Below are positions 1 to 8,304 of a stretch of DNA of 64,000 nt, one piece after another. Within the stretch, counting starts at the first letter, position 1, and each line of letters begins with the position of its first letter. The DNA comes from Melioribacteraceae bacterium (GTDB lineage Bacteria > Bacteroidota > Ignavibacteria > Ignavibacteriales > Melioribacteraceae), in NCBI GenBank assembly GCA_016927595.1, contig JAFGMI010000007.1, positions 99,252 through 163,251 of the forward strand. Reading direction: 5' to 3'. The translations under genes were made by a program, and so were the position numbers. The notes under the pieces are model-generated. The model saw only the letters and a list, made by a program, of their open reading frames with translations, was not told the DNA's origin and ran no database searches.

Positions 1-887
1 GTGATGAATTATTAAAACTGATCCCAGGTATTAATGAAATTGCAAATATTTCTATGTACGAGTTCGGCATGTATCCCGGTCCGCATATGACCCCTGAACT
101 TATGATGGAACTATCGAAGAAAGTAAAGGAATTTATAAATCGGGATGATGTTGACGGGATAGTAATTACTCACGGCACCGATACTCTTGAGGAAACAGCC
201 TATCTGCTTGATTTAACAATCAAAACTTATAAACCAATTGTTGTAATCGGTGCGATGAAAACAAGCTCTGAACCCGATTGGGATGGACCGAAAAATCTGA
301 CTGATGCTATACATATTATAAATAACAAAAACAGTGAAAACCTTGGTGTGCTCGTTTGTCTGAACGGTGAGATAAACGCAGCGAGCGAAGTTACAAAAAC
401 ACATACTGAAGATATCGAGACATTTCATAGTCTTGATTTCGGAGCCTTGGGATTTGTTGACAGAGATGTAGTATTTTTTAACCGCGCTCCGAGAAAACTC
501 GAGGCTATTGAAACAAATGAGATTAATTCCAATGTGCATCTGATTAAAGTATATGCGGGGATGGACGAAAAGTATTTTATTTATGCCGCCGATCAGGGAA
601 TTGACGGCTTGGTTATAGAAGCTATGGGTGTGGGAAATGTGCCGCCTAAGGCATTCGAAGGTATTAAGTATGTTGTTTCAAAAAATATACCTGTAGTTCT
701 GGTTTCACGCTGCCCTGCGGGTGAAACCCTCGACATATACGGTTACCCCGGTGCAGGCAAGTGGCTTAAAAAAGCCGGCGTAATATTTACCGATTATCTG
801 AATGGACAAAAAGCCAGAATAAAATTAATGCTTTGTCTGGGATTGACAAAAGACATTAAACGACTCAGGGAATTAATAGAAGAATAA
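1..887 (+). CDS. L-asparaginase, 5'-truncated by window edge
   Basis: The reading frame is open from base 3 (DELLKLIPGINEIANIS precedes the first internal Met at 54), so the gene begins outside the window and only the C-terminal part is seen. The motif GIVITHGTDTLEET carries the TDT signature of the asparaginase/glutaminase family, which hydrolyses L-asparagine to aspartate and ammonia. The following VVIGAMK and LVCLNGEINAA segments are also family-typical. The N-terminal GGTIA threonine motif and any signal peptide lie off the window, so cytoplasmic type I and periplasmic type II cannot be separated. The next gene starts one base after the stop, which suggests co-transcription. Confidence 0.93.
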   Translation, partial: DELLKLIPGINEIANISMYEFGMYPGPHMTPELMMELSKKVKEFINRDDVDGIVITHGTDTLEETAYLLDLTIKTYKPIVVIGAMKTSSEPDWDGPKNLTDAIHIINNKNSENLGVLVCLNGEINAASEVTKTHTEDIETFHSLDFGALGFVDRDVVFFNRAPRKLEAIETNEINSNVHLIKVYAGMDEKYFIYAADQGIDGLVIEAMGVGNVPPKAFEGIKYVVSKNIPVVLVSRCPAGETLDIYGYPGAGKWLKKAGVIFTDYLNGQKARIKLMLCLGLTKDIKRLRELIEE

Positions 888-888
888 A

Positions 889-1413
889 TTGAATATAAGC
901 AATGATTTTAAAAAATGGACCGGTTCAATTCTGCTATTACCTGTTGCTGCTTTTCTCCTGATAAATAACGGCAGATTTATTCCAATACTAGATCACGTGA
1001 ATTTGCTTTTTCATGAAGGGGGACACGGAGTATTTAAGTTTTTCGGAAAGTTTATATATACCCTCGGCGGTTCTTTAATGCAGATCATAATTCCTTCACT
1101 CTTTATTTTTTACTTCCTAAAAACCCGCAGATTTTTCGCTCTTCAATTGTCAATCCTTTATCTCGCAGAAAACCTGCTTAACATAAGCGTTTATGCCGGA
1201 GACGCCGTCGCCCGTAAATTACCTCTGCTCGGAGGTAATAAAGTATACCACGACTGGAACTATCTGCTTGCGGAACTGGGCATTCTCCAATACGACCAAA
1301 GTGTGAAATTATTTTTCTTTATTCTCGCTCTTGTTGCTATAATTGTCGCACTTTTAGTGCCTTTTTTTCAAAGAGAATATCAAAAAGCTGAGATTGAATT
1401 AGATATTAGGTAA
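889..1413 (+). CDS. small membrane protein with HExxH zinc-type motif
   Basis: A protein of 174 residues starting at a TTG one base after the asparaginase stop. It has about four hydrophobic segments (roughly residues 12-27, 60-78, 85-100 and 138-158). LFHEGGHGVF contains H42-E43-G-G-H46, an HExxH arrangement at the edge of a membrane segment, as in site-2-type (M50) membrane metallopeptidases. The second M50 motif (NxxPxxxLDG) is not recognisable, so protease activity is not established. The tight spacing suggests translational coupling to asparaginase. The family was not recognised with certainty, and the function is an inference from one motif. Confidence 0.75.
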   Translation: MNISNDFKKWTGSILLLPVAAFLLINNGRFIPILDHVNLLFHEGGHGVFKFFGKFIYTLGGSLMQIIIPSLFIFYFLKTRRFFALQLSILYLAENLLNISVYAGDAVARKLPLLGGNKVYHDWNYLLAELGILQYDQSVKLFFFILALVAIIVALLVPFFQREYQKAEIELDIR

Positions 1414-1491
1414 ACCGCCAAAACCTTTATTCTATTATTTATTTGCTTTAATTTTGAAAGTATCGATTAAACAAGAATTACCGGGGATGTA

Positions 1492-2832
1492 ATGGCTAAA
1501 ATTCAATTTGTTGTAAAGAGAAATGGAGCAATTGTTAAGTTTAATCCCGACAGAATAAGCAATGCTATTTACAGAGCAGCAGTTGCTGTCGGAGGACGGG
1601 ATAAGGAAACTGCTGAAAGATTGCGCGATAAAGTAGTCGAAGAAATTGAAAGAAAATTCAACAAGAACGATAAACCTCATATCGAGGAAATTCAGGATAT
1701 AGTTGAGAAAGTCCTGATTGAAAACGGACATGCAAAGGTAGCCAAAGAATACATTCTTTACAGAGATGAACAAAAGAAACGGCGGGCTCAGAATGCAACT
1801 CAGGGAACACGTCCATCGGAAAATATTCCCTGGCCGAAAATATGGCAGATACTGGACTGGTCGGTATCCAATAATTTACATACCATCGATCTCCTGAATG
1901 AAAGAATAAGAAATAACGGTTTCAGCGAAGTTGTTAATATATCTGAAAAATTATACGAGCATGATGTTGATCAGGCTGCAAAATTAATAGCGGAAAAGGC
2001 ATCCAGTTTAAAAATGGTTATGATTACCGGTCCTTCTTCATCAGGAAAAACAACAACAACATTTAAGATGGAAGAAAAACTTAAATCGAAAGGGATGAGT
2101 TTCAAACCTCTTGTTGTAGACAACTACTTTTTCGACCTCGAAATACATCCTAAAGACGAGTTCGGCGATTACGATTTTGAGACGCCACAAGCTCTTGATC
2201 TCGATCTGATTAATAAACACCTTCATTTATTGAGCCAGGGTGAAGAAGTTAAAATTCCATATTACGATTTCAAAGCGGGTAAAAGATATCTTGATAGAAC
2301 CCCGCTTCAATTGAAGGAAGGAGAAGTTCTTCTGATCGACAGCCTCCATGCTCTGTTCCCCAGGTTCAGCGAAGGAATAGATAGTTCCATGACATTCAAG
2401 GTTTATCTGGAACCGCTTGTTCAGCTCAAAGGTCCCGATAATAAATATGTGCAGTGGACTGATTTAAGACTTATCAGGAGAATGCTGCGCGATTCCGTTC
2501 ACCGTGCGTACAATCCTCAGCAAACGCTTGAACACTGGCACTATGTAAGGTCGAGCGAATTGAGGCACATAATCCCTTACGGTAATAATGCAGATTACAT
2601 TATAAGCAGCGGCATGCCTTATGAAATAGCTTTATACAAACCTTTGATGTACGAAAAATTCAAAGAATGGGAGGCATTGTACAGGGATAACCCGCTTCGT
2701 GAAGATGCGTATAAACGAGCCGCAAGAGTTGCTAAAATACTGGAAGCAGTGGATGGAATTGTAGATAATTCTCCCGTGCCAAAAAGTTCTGTTTTACGTG
2801 AATTTATAGGCGGCAGTATTTACGAGCATTAA
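1492..2832 (+). CDS. ATP-cone domain fused to uridine kinase-like nucleoside kinase
   Basis: A protein of 446 residues. Residues about 1-98 form an ATP-cone regulatory domain (starting IQFVVKRNGAIVKFNPDRI), the nucleotide-sensing module of ribonucleotide reductases. From about residue 175 comes a phosphoribulokinase/uridine kinase fold with Walker A GPSSSGKT, followed by VVDNYFFD and a Walker B-like VLLIDSLHALFP. Uridine kinases phosphorylate uridine or cytidine in pyrimidine salvage. The exact substrate here is not known, although the attached ATP cone implies allosteric control by nucleotide level. The ATG at 1492 follows a GGGGATG-type purine stretch. The gene is the last on this strand before a convergent hemerythrin gene. 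Confidence 0.88.
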   Translation: MAKIQFVVKRNGAIVKFNPDRISNAIYRAAVAVGGRDKETAERLRDKVVEEIERKFNKNDKPHIEEIQDIVEKVLIENGHAKVAKEYILYRDEQKKRRAQNATQGTRPSENIPWPKIWQILDWSVSNNLHTIDLLNERIRNNGFSEVVNISEKLYEHDVDQAAKLIAEKASSLKMVMITGPSSSGKTTTTFKMEEKLKSKGMSFKPLVVDNYFFDLEIHPKDEFGDYDFETPQALDLDLINKHLHLLSQGEEVKIPYYDFKAGKRYLDRTPLQLKEGEVLLIDSLHALFPRFSEGIDSSMTFKVYLEPLVQLKGPDNKYVQWTDLRLIRRMLRDSVHRAYNPQQTLEHWHYVRSSELRHIIPYGNNADYIISSGMPYEIALYKPLMYEKFKEWEALYRDNPLREDAYKRAARVAKILEAVDGIVDNSPVPKSSVLREFIGGSIYEH

Positions 2833-2837
2833 AAAAA

Positions 2838-2856
2838 GGACGGCTGATAACCGTCC
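2838..2856 (-). terminator. rho-independent terminator of the hemerythrin gene
   Basis: A perfect 6-bp GGACGG/CCGTCC stem with a 7-nt loop. Seven A residues at 2831-2837 form the U-tract on the minus strand, so it serves the minus-strand hemerythrin gene. There is no T-run on the plus side. Confidence 0.75.
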
Positions 2857-2862
2857 CTGCAA

Positions 2863-3273
2863 TTATCTCACACCTTGTGAGGTGAGATGATCTGAATACT
2901 TTTTATCAACTTTCAATATATGATTCGTAAGCCAATCCTTTAAAAAATTCATTACTTCCATTGTAATTACAACCTGCTTGTTGGTAATTTTTCTGTATAA
3001 ATCCTTTACCTGGGCAGTAAGTTTATCATGTTCCATTTTGTGAGTCAGGTAGCCGGGGAATTTAGTCCTCTGCATTTCTTTTTCCTCATCAGCAAAATGA
3101 ATCGCAGTGTAATTCATTAATTTTTCGAGTATCAGTTGCAGAGAAGCTTTCCCGTTTCCCGTACTCATTGCCATATGCAGATCATTTATGAGTTGTACAA
3201 GTGTTTTATGCTGATTATCAAATTTTGATACACTGACCGAATATTCCTGTTTCCAGGGTAATAATTGCGCCAT
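2863..3273 (-). CDS. bacteriohemerythrin
   Basis: A single-domain 136-residue protein with the full di-iron ligand set of hemerythrin: H22 (DNQH), H59 and E63 (HFADEE), H78 and H82 (HKMEH), H118 and D123 (HILKVD). Bacterial hemerythrins bind O2 reversibly in the cytoplasm and act in oxygen storage, delivery or sensing. There is no fused signalling domain. The gene is monocistronic, bounded by its own terminator and by a long upstream gap. The presence of all seven ligands makes the assignment firm, while the physiological role is inferred. Confidence 0.95.
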   Translation of the reverse strand: MAQLLPWKQEYSVSVSKFDNQHKTLVQLINDLHMAMSTGNGKASLQLILEKLMNYTAIHFADEEKEMQRTKFPGYLTHKMEHDKLTAQVKDLYRKITNKQVVITMEVMNFLKDWLTNHILKVDKKYSDHLTSQGVR

Positions 3274-3629
3274 AAAATCTCCGATTTTTATAATGTATTT
3301 GTTACTATTATCGAAGATTTCTGAAGTAAATGAATACTAATTACTTATTGTGTGTGAATTTTTTTCCGGCAGGCAATTTAGTTTCTTCCCTCTCTTTGAT
3401 TCTCTCTTCGGCGGGAATTATGAAAGTGAATTTTCCAGAAAGAATACAGCCCTTTCTCCCCGGAATGCAGTCGGTTTTTATTCTGTTGCAGAAATTCAGT
3501 TTTATATCAATATGCGGACATGAAAATGAACTCATAAACAATAATAATTCTTGTGTTAAAAGTAATGCAGAAATTACGTTTAATATCCCACAAATTCCAT
3601 TCAAAGTTTAATTCAGTAAGAGATCAAGC
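3274..3629. other. gap between hemerythrin and ArsC-like gene; holds one possible small gene
   Basis: This interval contains the hemerythrin promoter region and the candidate Cys-rich small gene listed separately (3341-3535, minus strand). The overlapping plus-strand frame (3330-3611) has no recognisable composition and is treated as a shadow. I see no RNA gene or terminator here. Confidence 0.5.
3341..3535 (-). CDS. possible small four-cysteine protein
   Basis: The frame runs from 3604, but the plausible protein starts at the internal ATG at 3535 and gives 64 residues. It begins MSSFSCPHIDIKLNFC and has four cysteines (C6, C16, C23, C30) in a C-x9-C-x6-C-x6-C array, then a charged tail (PAEERIKEREETK). 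The regular Cys spacing and hydrophilic tail are typical of small metal- or cluster-binding proteins and are unlike a random frame. There is no clear ribosome binding site. I do not recognise a family. It lies downstream of the ArsC-like gene on the same strand and could be co-transcribed with it. Confidence 0.4.
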   Translation of the reverse strand: MSSFSCPHIDIKLNFCNRIKTDCIPGRKGCILSGKFTFIIPAEERIKEREETKLPAGKKFTHNK

Positions 3630-3983
3630 CTATTTAAAGAGTTCATCAATTTTATCAATTGGTCTTGCCAGTACGGCTTTATCTCCCAATTCAACGATGG
3701 GTCTTTGAATAAGATTATGATCCTTTATCATAATCTCTAAAAGCTGTTCGTCTGTATAATCTTTTTTCTTCAGGTATAATTTTTTATATGCCGGCTCGCT
3801 TTTTCTGAGTAGTTCTCCTGGTTTTATCCCCATTTTTCTTAATAGTGTTCTTATTTTGGTCTTAGAGAACGGTTTTACGTAATAGTTTATCCTGTTAAAA
3901 TTGTAACCTTTTTCCTGTAAAAATTTTACGGTTTTTCTGCAGGTAGTACATGTTGGCTTTTCATAAACGGTTATTTTTTCCAT
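3630..3983 (-). CDS. ArsC/Spx-family thioredoxin-fold protein
   Basis: A 117-residue thioredoxin-fold protein with a CTTC motif (C12, C15) near the N-terminus in the context KITVYEKPTCTTCRKTVKFLQEKG. It ends with a RPIVELGDKAVLARP strand typical of the ArsC family. Members include glutaredoxin-dependent arsenate reductase and the uncharacterised YffB type. No ars operon genes (arsR, arsB) are nearby, so arsenate reduction is uncertain and a general thiol-redox role is equally likely. It is divergent from tex. Confidence 0.85.
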   Translation of the reverse strand: MEKITVYEKPTCTTCRKTVKFLQEKGYNFNRINYYVKPFSKTKIRTLLRKMGIKPGELLRKSEPAYKKLYLKKKDYTDEQLLEIMIKDHNLIQRPIVELGDKAVLARPIDKIDELFK

Positions 3984-4094
3984 AAGCTCCTTCGTTGATA
4001 AAACAGACTTTTTTCAGTGGATAAATTATAAAGAATAATTATGTTTTGTAACTTACAAATAATTTTTTAACAACAATTTAAACATGTTTATCCA

Positions 4095-6263
4095 TTGAAT
4101 ATTCCTCTCCATATATCAAAAGAAATTAGCCTGACCGAACAACAGGTTCTTGCAGCAATAGGGTTGCTGCAGGAAGGAGCAACAATACCGTTTATTGCCC
4201 GTTACCGGAAAGAAAGAACAAACGGACTTGATGAAGAACAACTTAGAACAATAGATGAAAAACTTAACTACCTTACTATTCTTGAAGAAAGAAAAGAAGC
4301 AGTCCTTAAAAGTATTGATGAACAGGGAAAACTTACAGAGCAACTTAAACATAAAATAATTAACTCCGTTAAACTTCAGGAGGTCGAGGATCTCTATCTT
4401 CCCTTTCGTCCGAAGCGAAAAACAAGAGCAACCATTGCAAAGGCAAAAGGTCTTGAACCGCTCGCGTTATTTATTATTGAGAATCCCGATTTCGTTGGTG
4501 ATTTCGAAAAAGTGTTGATGAAATATGTTGACAAAGAAAAAGAAATTTATACTGTTGAAGATGCTTTGCAGGGTGCTAAAGATATAATAGCCGAGATGAT
4601 CAGTGATGATGCGGATGTAAGAAAAATTGTAAGAGAGTACCTTCTGCACAACTCCACAATACACTCTCAAAAGACAAGTGCAAAGAAGGTATCGCGGGCA
4701 GCAAACGTGAAGGACGTCTACGAAGTTTATCATGACTTCAAAATTGAAATAAAGAAGATAAAGCCTTATCAAATTCTGGCTCTTAACAGAGGTGAGCGCG
4801 AAAAATTTCTTAAAATAAGTCTGGGATTTGAAAAGGACGGTTTACTGTTATCAATAAAAAAACAGTTTTTCAACATGAAAGATTCATTTTTTAATGATTT
4901 GCTCAGCAATGTTGTTGATGATTCTTTCACCAGGCTGATATTCCCTTCAATCGAACGAGAGGTACGGAACCATTTAACTGAAACCGCCGATATACATGCA
5001 ATTGATGTCTTTGCATCAAATTTAAGACAGCTCCTTCTTCAACCGCCCATTTCAGGTAAAATTATAATGGGTATCGATCCCGGATTTTTTTCAGGTTCAA
5101 AGGTTGCGGTAATCGATTCGACCGGGAAATATTTAGAGGGGAAAACAATTTATCCTCATCCCCCTCAATCCGATATAACAAATGCAGAAAAAATATTACT
5201 GGAATTGATTAAAAAACACAGCGTAAATGTCATTGCAATAGGAAACGGTACAGCCAGCCGCGAAACTGAATCGCTTGTAGCCGAAATTATAAAAGAGAAT
5301 AGTCTTGGATGTCATTATATTATTGTAAACGAGTCCGGAGCATCTGTTTACTCTGCCTCCCCGGTCGCAAAAGAAGAATTTCCGGAACTTGAAGCAAGTC
5401 AGCGCGGAAATATTTCAATTGCAAGGCGGCTGCTCGATCCTCTCGCCGAGCTTGTAAAGATTGATCCGAAATCTATTGGTGTGGGATTATATCAGCACGA
5501 TGTGGATCAAAAATATCTGTCCAAAAAACTGGATGATGTTGTTGAAAGCTGTGTAAACTATGTAGGTGTAGATGTAAACACCGCTTCTGCCTCTCTTCTG
5601 ACCTATGTCTCCGGAATGAATAAACGTATTGCAAAGAATTTTATAAAGTATAAAGAGAGCAGGGGAAGTTTCAAATCGAGAAAAGAATTTCTTGAAGTAA
5701 CCGGTGTCGGAGACAAACTATTCGAACAATGCGCGGGATTCCTGAAAATAACAAAGGGTGAAAATCCTCTTGATAATACATTTATTCACCCCGAGTCATA
5801 TGGTGCGGTTGAACAATTACTTAAACATTGCAACATTCCTTTATATGAAGTGAATAAGTCGGGTGAACCGGTAAGTTTATTCGTTAATCAAAAGGGATTA
5901 TCTGAAACTGCAAAGATGATAGGCATTGGCGAGCCAACATTGACTGATATAATCGTGAATCTCCGGAAACCGGGACGCGACCCGAGAGAAGAAATGCCCA
6001 GGCCGATTCTAAGAAGCGATGTGCTTACTATGGAAGATTTACGGATAGGTATGTCATTGAAAGGTACTGTAAGAAATGTTGTAGACTTCGGAGCCTTTGT
6101 AGATATTGGTGTTAAGCAGGACGGTCTGCTTCACATCTCTCAGATTGCAGACAGGTTCATTAAGAATCCGTTGGAGGTTCTAAGCGTAGGCGACATCATT
6201 AATGTAAAAATTACATCGATTGATACTGAGAAAGGAAGAATCGGACTAAGTATGAAAAATTAG
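4095..6263 (+). CDS. tex: Tex-family RNA-binding transcription accessory protein
   Basis: A 722-residue protein matching the standard Tex length and layout. It has an N-terminal Tex-like helical region (EGATIPFIARYRKERTNGLD), a central YqgF/RNase H-like domain starting GKIIMGIDPGFFSGSKVAVID, helix-hairpin-helix segments (NTASASLLTYVSGMNKRIAK and the VTGVGDKLFEQC region), and a C-terminal S1 RNA-binding domain (LKGTVRNVVDFGAFVDIG to the end). Tex is a cytoplasmic nucleic-acid-binding protein linked to transcription and RNA decay. The start must be TTG at 4095, because the same frame has a stop at 4068-4070 and no ATG in between, and the N-terminus from there matches the family. Confidence 0.96.
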   Translation: MNIPLHISKEISLTEQQVLAAIGLLQEGATIPFIARYRKERTNGLDEEQLRTIDEKLNYLTILEERKEAVLKSIDEQGKLTEQLKHKIINSVKLQEVEDLYLPFRPKRKTRATIAKAKGLEPLALFIIENPDFVGDFEKVLMKYVDKEKEIYTVEDALQGAKDIIAEMISDDADVRKIVREYLLHNSTIHSQKTSAKKVSRAANVKDVYEVYHDFKIEIKKIKPYQILALNRGEREKFLKISLGFEKDGLLLSIKKQFFNMKDSFFNDLLSNVVDDSFTRLIFPSIEREVRNHLTETADIHAIDVFASNLRQLLLQPPISGKIIMGIDPGFFSGSKVAVIDSTGKYLEGKTIYPHPPQSDITNAEKILLELIKKHSVNVIAIGNGTASRETESLVAEIIKENSLGCHYIIVNESGASVYSASPVAKEEFPELEASQRGNISIARRLLDPLAELVKIDPKSIGVGLYQHDVDQKYLSKKLDDVVESCVNYVGVDVNTASASLLTYVSGMNKRIAKNFIKYKESRGSFKSRKEFLEVTGVGDKLFEQCAGFLKITKGENPLDNTFIHPESYGAVEQLLKHCNIPLYEVNKSGEPVSLFVNQKGLSETAKMIGIGEPTLTDIIVNLRKPGRDPREEMPRPILRSDVLTMEDLRIGMSLKGTVRNVVDFGAFVDIGVKQDGLLHISQIADRFIKNPLEVLSVGDIINVKITSIDTEKGRIGLSMKN

Positions 6264-6307
6264 TCATTTAAATTGACCCGATTAATTCTCAAAATCTTTT
6301 CTTTTTA

Positions 6308-6628
6308 CTACAAATAATTATCACTTACCGGGTAAAATGTTTCCACGACAATTGATTCCTCTATAACCTCAGCACTATTTTCAATATTGGAGGGAATATT
6401 CCAGGTATCACCTGGTCTGGTATCGAATCTTTCACCGTCGATAATGAAAATACAGTGCCCCGATACCATATAGCCTGTCTGTTCATGAGGATGGCTATGC
6501 ATAGGTATTGTGATGCCTTTCTTCAATCGGAACTCGCTCAATAACGTCTTTTCACCATAAACAGGTTTCTTTAACGTAACTCCGGGGAAAGGTTCTTTCC
6601 AAATTATATCTTCATTTTCAGCAAACAT
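6308..6628 (-). CDS. single-domain cupin protein
   Basis: A 106-residue cupin. Motif 1 has H44, H46, H48 and Q50 (MHSHPHEQTGYMVSG), and motif 2 has PGDTWNIP. In the position where most cupins carry the last metal-binding His, the sequence reads NIENSAEV, so that ligand appears to be Asn84. A reduced metal site, or a binding rather than catalytic role, is therefore possible. No substrate can be named. It precedes the small Cys-rich gene on the same strand (gene order in transcription: 6847, then 6628; gap about 30 bases), so the two are probably co-transcribed. Confidence 0.88.
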   Translation of the reverse strand: MFAENEDIIWKEPFPGVTLKKPVYGEKTLLSEFRLKKGITIPMHSHPHEQTGYMVSGHCIFIIDGERFDTRPGDTWNIPSNIENSAEVIEESIVVETFYPVSDNYL

Positions 6629-6658
6629 ATTCCTCTCTTGTACTTTTTTGACAATTAC

Positions 6659-6847
6659 TTATTTATTAAGACCAAGGCACCTGTTATTTTTATTATTATA
6701 TCTTTTGAAGTGTTTACACCATACAGCTAGGTCTTTTCTGCAGGCGCCAATCGACTCGGGATCCGAAAAACCGGCAAACTTACACGAATAATCACAATAG
6801 TTCGGGAATGAAAATTTCATGCTACCGGTTTTTTTCTTTTTTGCCAT
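6659..6847 (-). CDS. conserved-looking small cysteine-rich protein
   Basis: A 62-residue basic protein with five cysteines: C18 and C22 in YCDYSC, then GACRKDLAVWC and a final RCLG. The Lys-rich start (MAKKKKTG) and the ACRKxxxxxC spacing look like a structured metal-binding or disulfide-stabilised peptide. I believe similar short proteins exist in related bacteria, but I cannot name a family or function. Its position immediately upstream of the cupin gene on the same strand suggests a two-gene transcript. Confidence 0.7.
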   Translation of the reverse strand: MAKKKKTGSMKFSFPNYCDYSCKFAGFSDPESIGACRKDLAVWCKHFKRYNNKNNRCLGLNK

Positions 6848-6929
6848 AATTTAACCTTTATCATTTTTTTCAGAGAATAATAGCAAACTTTGTTATTTTA
6901 GACAACCTTATTCATTCCATAGCAGATGT

Positions 6930-7676
6930 ATGAAAATTTACAAACAAATTCTGAGAACTATTACAGATAAAGGCGCTGCTTATCTCGTTCTGATTGACCC
7001 TGATAAGATAAATGGTGACAAGCTCTCTCTGTTTGTAAATATATGTGCTGAATCGGGCGTGGATGGTTTTTTAATCGGTGGGAGTCTTATGCTGGGAACA
7101 AATTTAAGAGACGACATCAAATTAATAAAATCAAAAACAAATATTCCGGTTATTATTTTTCCAGGCAGTGTTACTCAGTTATTTCCGGACGCCGACGCTT
7201 TGCTGTTTATATCATTGATAAGCGGTAGAAATGCTGAGCAGATTATCGGACATCATGTAACTGCTGCACCGATAATAAAAAAAATGGGAATTGAACCAAT
7301 ATCAACCGGATATATGCTGGTTGAATCGGGGAAAAGTACGACTGCCGAATATATGAGTTCGAGCAAGCCTATTCCCAGAGATAAGCCTGAAATCGCTGCG
7401 GCTACGGCTCTGGCTGCTGAGTATTTGGGAATGAAATTCGTATACCTTGAGGCGGGTTCAGGTGCGGAATTATCTGTACCGAATGATATGATAAAGAAGG
7501 TATCTGAAATCGTTTCGATTCCCGTGATTGCAGGCGGCGGGATAAAGACACCCGATGATGCCCGGAAAAAGGTGGAACACGGAGCCGGGGTGATTGTAAC
7601 AGGTAATTACTTTGAGAATGAAAATAACTGGAACAAGTTGAAAGATTTTGCCGAAGCAGTTCATTTCAAAAATTAA
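6930..7676 (+). CDS. geranylgeranylglyceryl-phosphate synthase family (GGGPS/PcrB-like)
   Basis: A 248-residue TIM-barrel prenyltransferase. LVLIDPDK near residue 20 is the sn-glycerol-1-phosphate-side signature, GFLIGGSLM follows, and the diagnostic block FVYLEAGSGAE appears at about residue 170. The C-terminal phosphate-binding segment is VIAGGGIKTPDDARK. The family joins a polyprenyl diphosphate to sn-glycerol-1-phosphate, the first ether-lipid step in archaea; bacterial group II members are known from Bacteroidetes. The prenyl chain length used here cannot be read from sequence by eye. The gene is followed 12 bases later by a GmhA-like gene, probably on the same transcript. No glycerol-1-phosphate dehydrogenase is visible in the window. 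Confidence 0.92.
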   Translation: MKIYKQILRTITDKGAAYLVLIDPDKINGDKLSLFVNICAESGVDGFLIGGSLMLGTNLRDDIKLIKSKTNIPVIIFPGSVTQLFPDADALLFISLISGRNAEQIIGHHVTAAPIIKKMGIEPISTGYMLVESGKSTTAEYMSSSKPIPRDKPEIAAATALAAEYLGMKFVYLEAGSGAELSVPNDMIKKVSEIVSIPVIAGGGIKTPDDARKKVEHGAGVIVTGNYFENENNWNKLKDFAEAVHFKN

Positions 7677-7688
7677 AAAAATACTATT

Positions 7689-8270
7689 ATGGAAAAATAT
7701 GCATTTATAAAAGAATCGCTGGAAGAAAGCTCCAGAGTAAAACTGGATATTATTGAAAAATGTTCGGATGACATTTTAAAATCGGTTTTAATCATTGTCA
7801 GTTCTATTAAATCGGGCGGTAAAATACTGTTTTGCGGAAACGGTGGAAGTGCCGCCGATAGCCAGCATCTCGCAACGGAATTTGTTGTAAGATTAAGTCA
7901 TGATCTTGATCGTCCTGCAATACCCGCAATTTCATTAACTACTGATAGTTCCTTTTTAACTGCTGGCGGTAATGATATAGGATTCGACAATGTTTTTGCG
8001 CGCGGAATTGAAGGACTTGGCAAAAAAGGTGATGTGCTCGTTGCAATATCTACAAGCGGCAACTCTGAAAATGTTGTTCGTGCAGTAAATAAAGCAAAAG
8101 ATATTGATTTAAAGATTATTGGTTTCCTGGGCGGTACCGGAGGAAAACTTCTTAATATCGTTGATGTTGCAGTACTTATACCCACTGATAATACTCAGAG
8201 AATACAGGAAGGACATATTACTGTCGGGCATATTTTATGTGAGCTGGTTGAACGCGAGCTATACGGTTAA
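7689..8270 (+). CDS. gmhA: sedoheptulose 7-phosphate isomerase (SIS domain)
   Basis: A 193-residue SIS-domain protein. Its FCGNGGSAADSQHLATEFV block and VAISTSGNSENVV loop match GmhA, which converts sedoheptulose 7-phosphate to glycero-manno-heptose 7-phosphate, the first step of ADP-heptose synthesis for lipopolysaccharide inner core. Length and motif spacing fit the family. Partner genes (hldE, gmhB) are not nearby. It sits 12 bases after the GGGPS gene, so two envelope-related enzymes share a transcript. Confidence 0.92.
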   Translation: MEKYAFIKESLEESSRVKLDIIEKCSDDILKSVLIIVSSIKSGGKILFCGNGGSAADSQHLATEFVVRLSHDLDRPAIPAISLTTDSSFLTAGGNDIGFDNVFARGIEGLGKKGDVLVAISTSGNSENVVRAVNKAKDIDLKIIGFLGGTGGKLLNIVDVAVLIPTDNTQRIQEGHITVGHILCELVERELYG

Positions 8271-8304
8271 TTAAAATTCTTTCCATTAAATCAAGTGAAA
8301 AACT

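Noticed and set aside
3330..3611. 93-codon plus-strand frame in the hemerythrin gap
   Set aside because: It has no motif, and the opposite strand has the better candidate with regular cysteines.
3630..3983. naming the two ArsC-like genes as arsenate reductases
   Set aside because: No arsR, arsB or acr3 gene is near either copy, and the family includes unrelated redox proteins.
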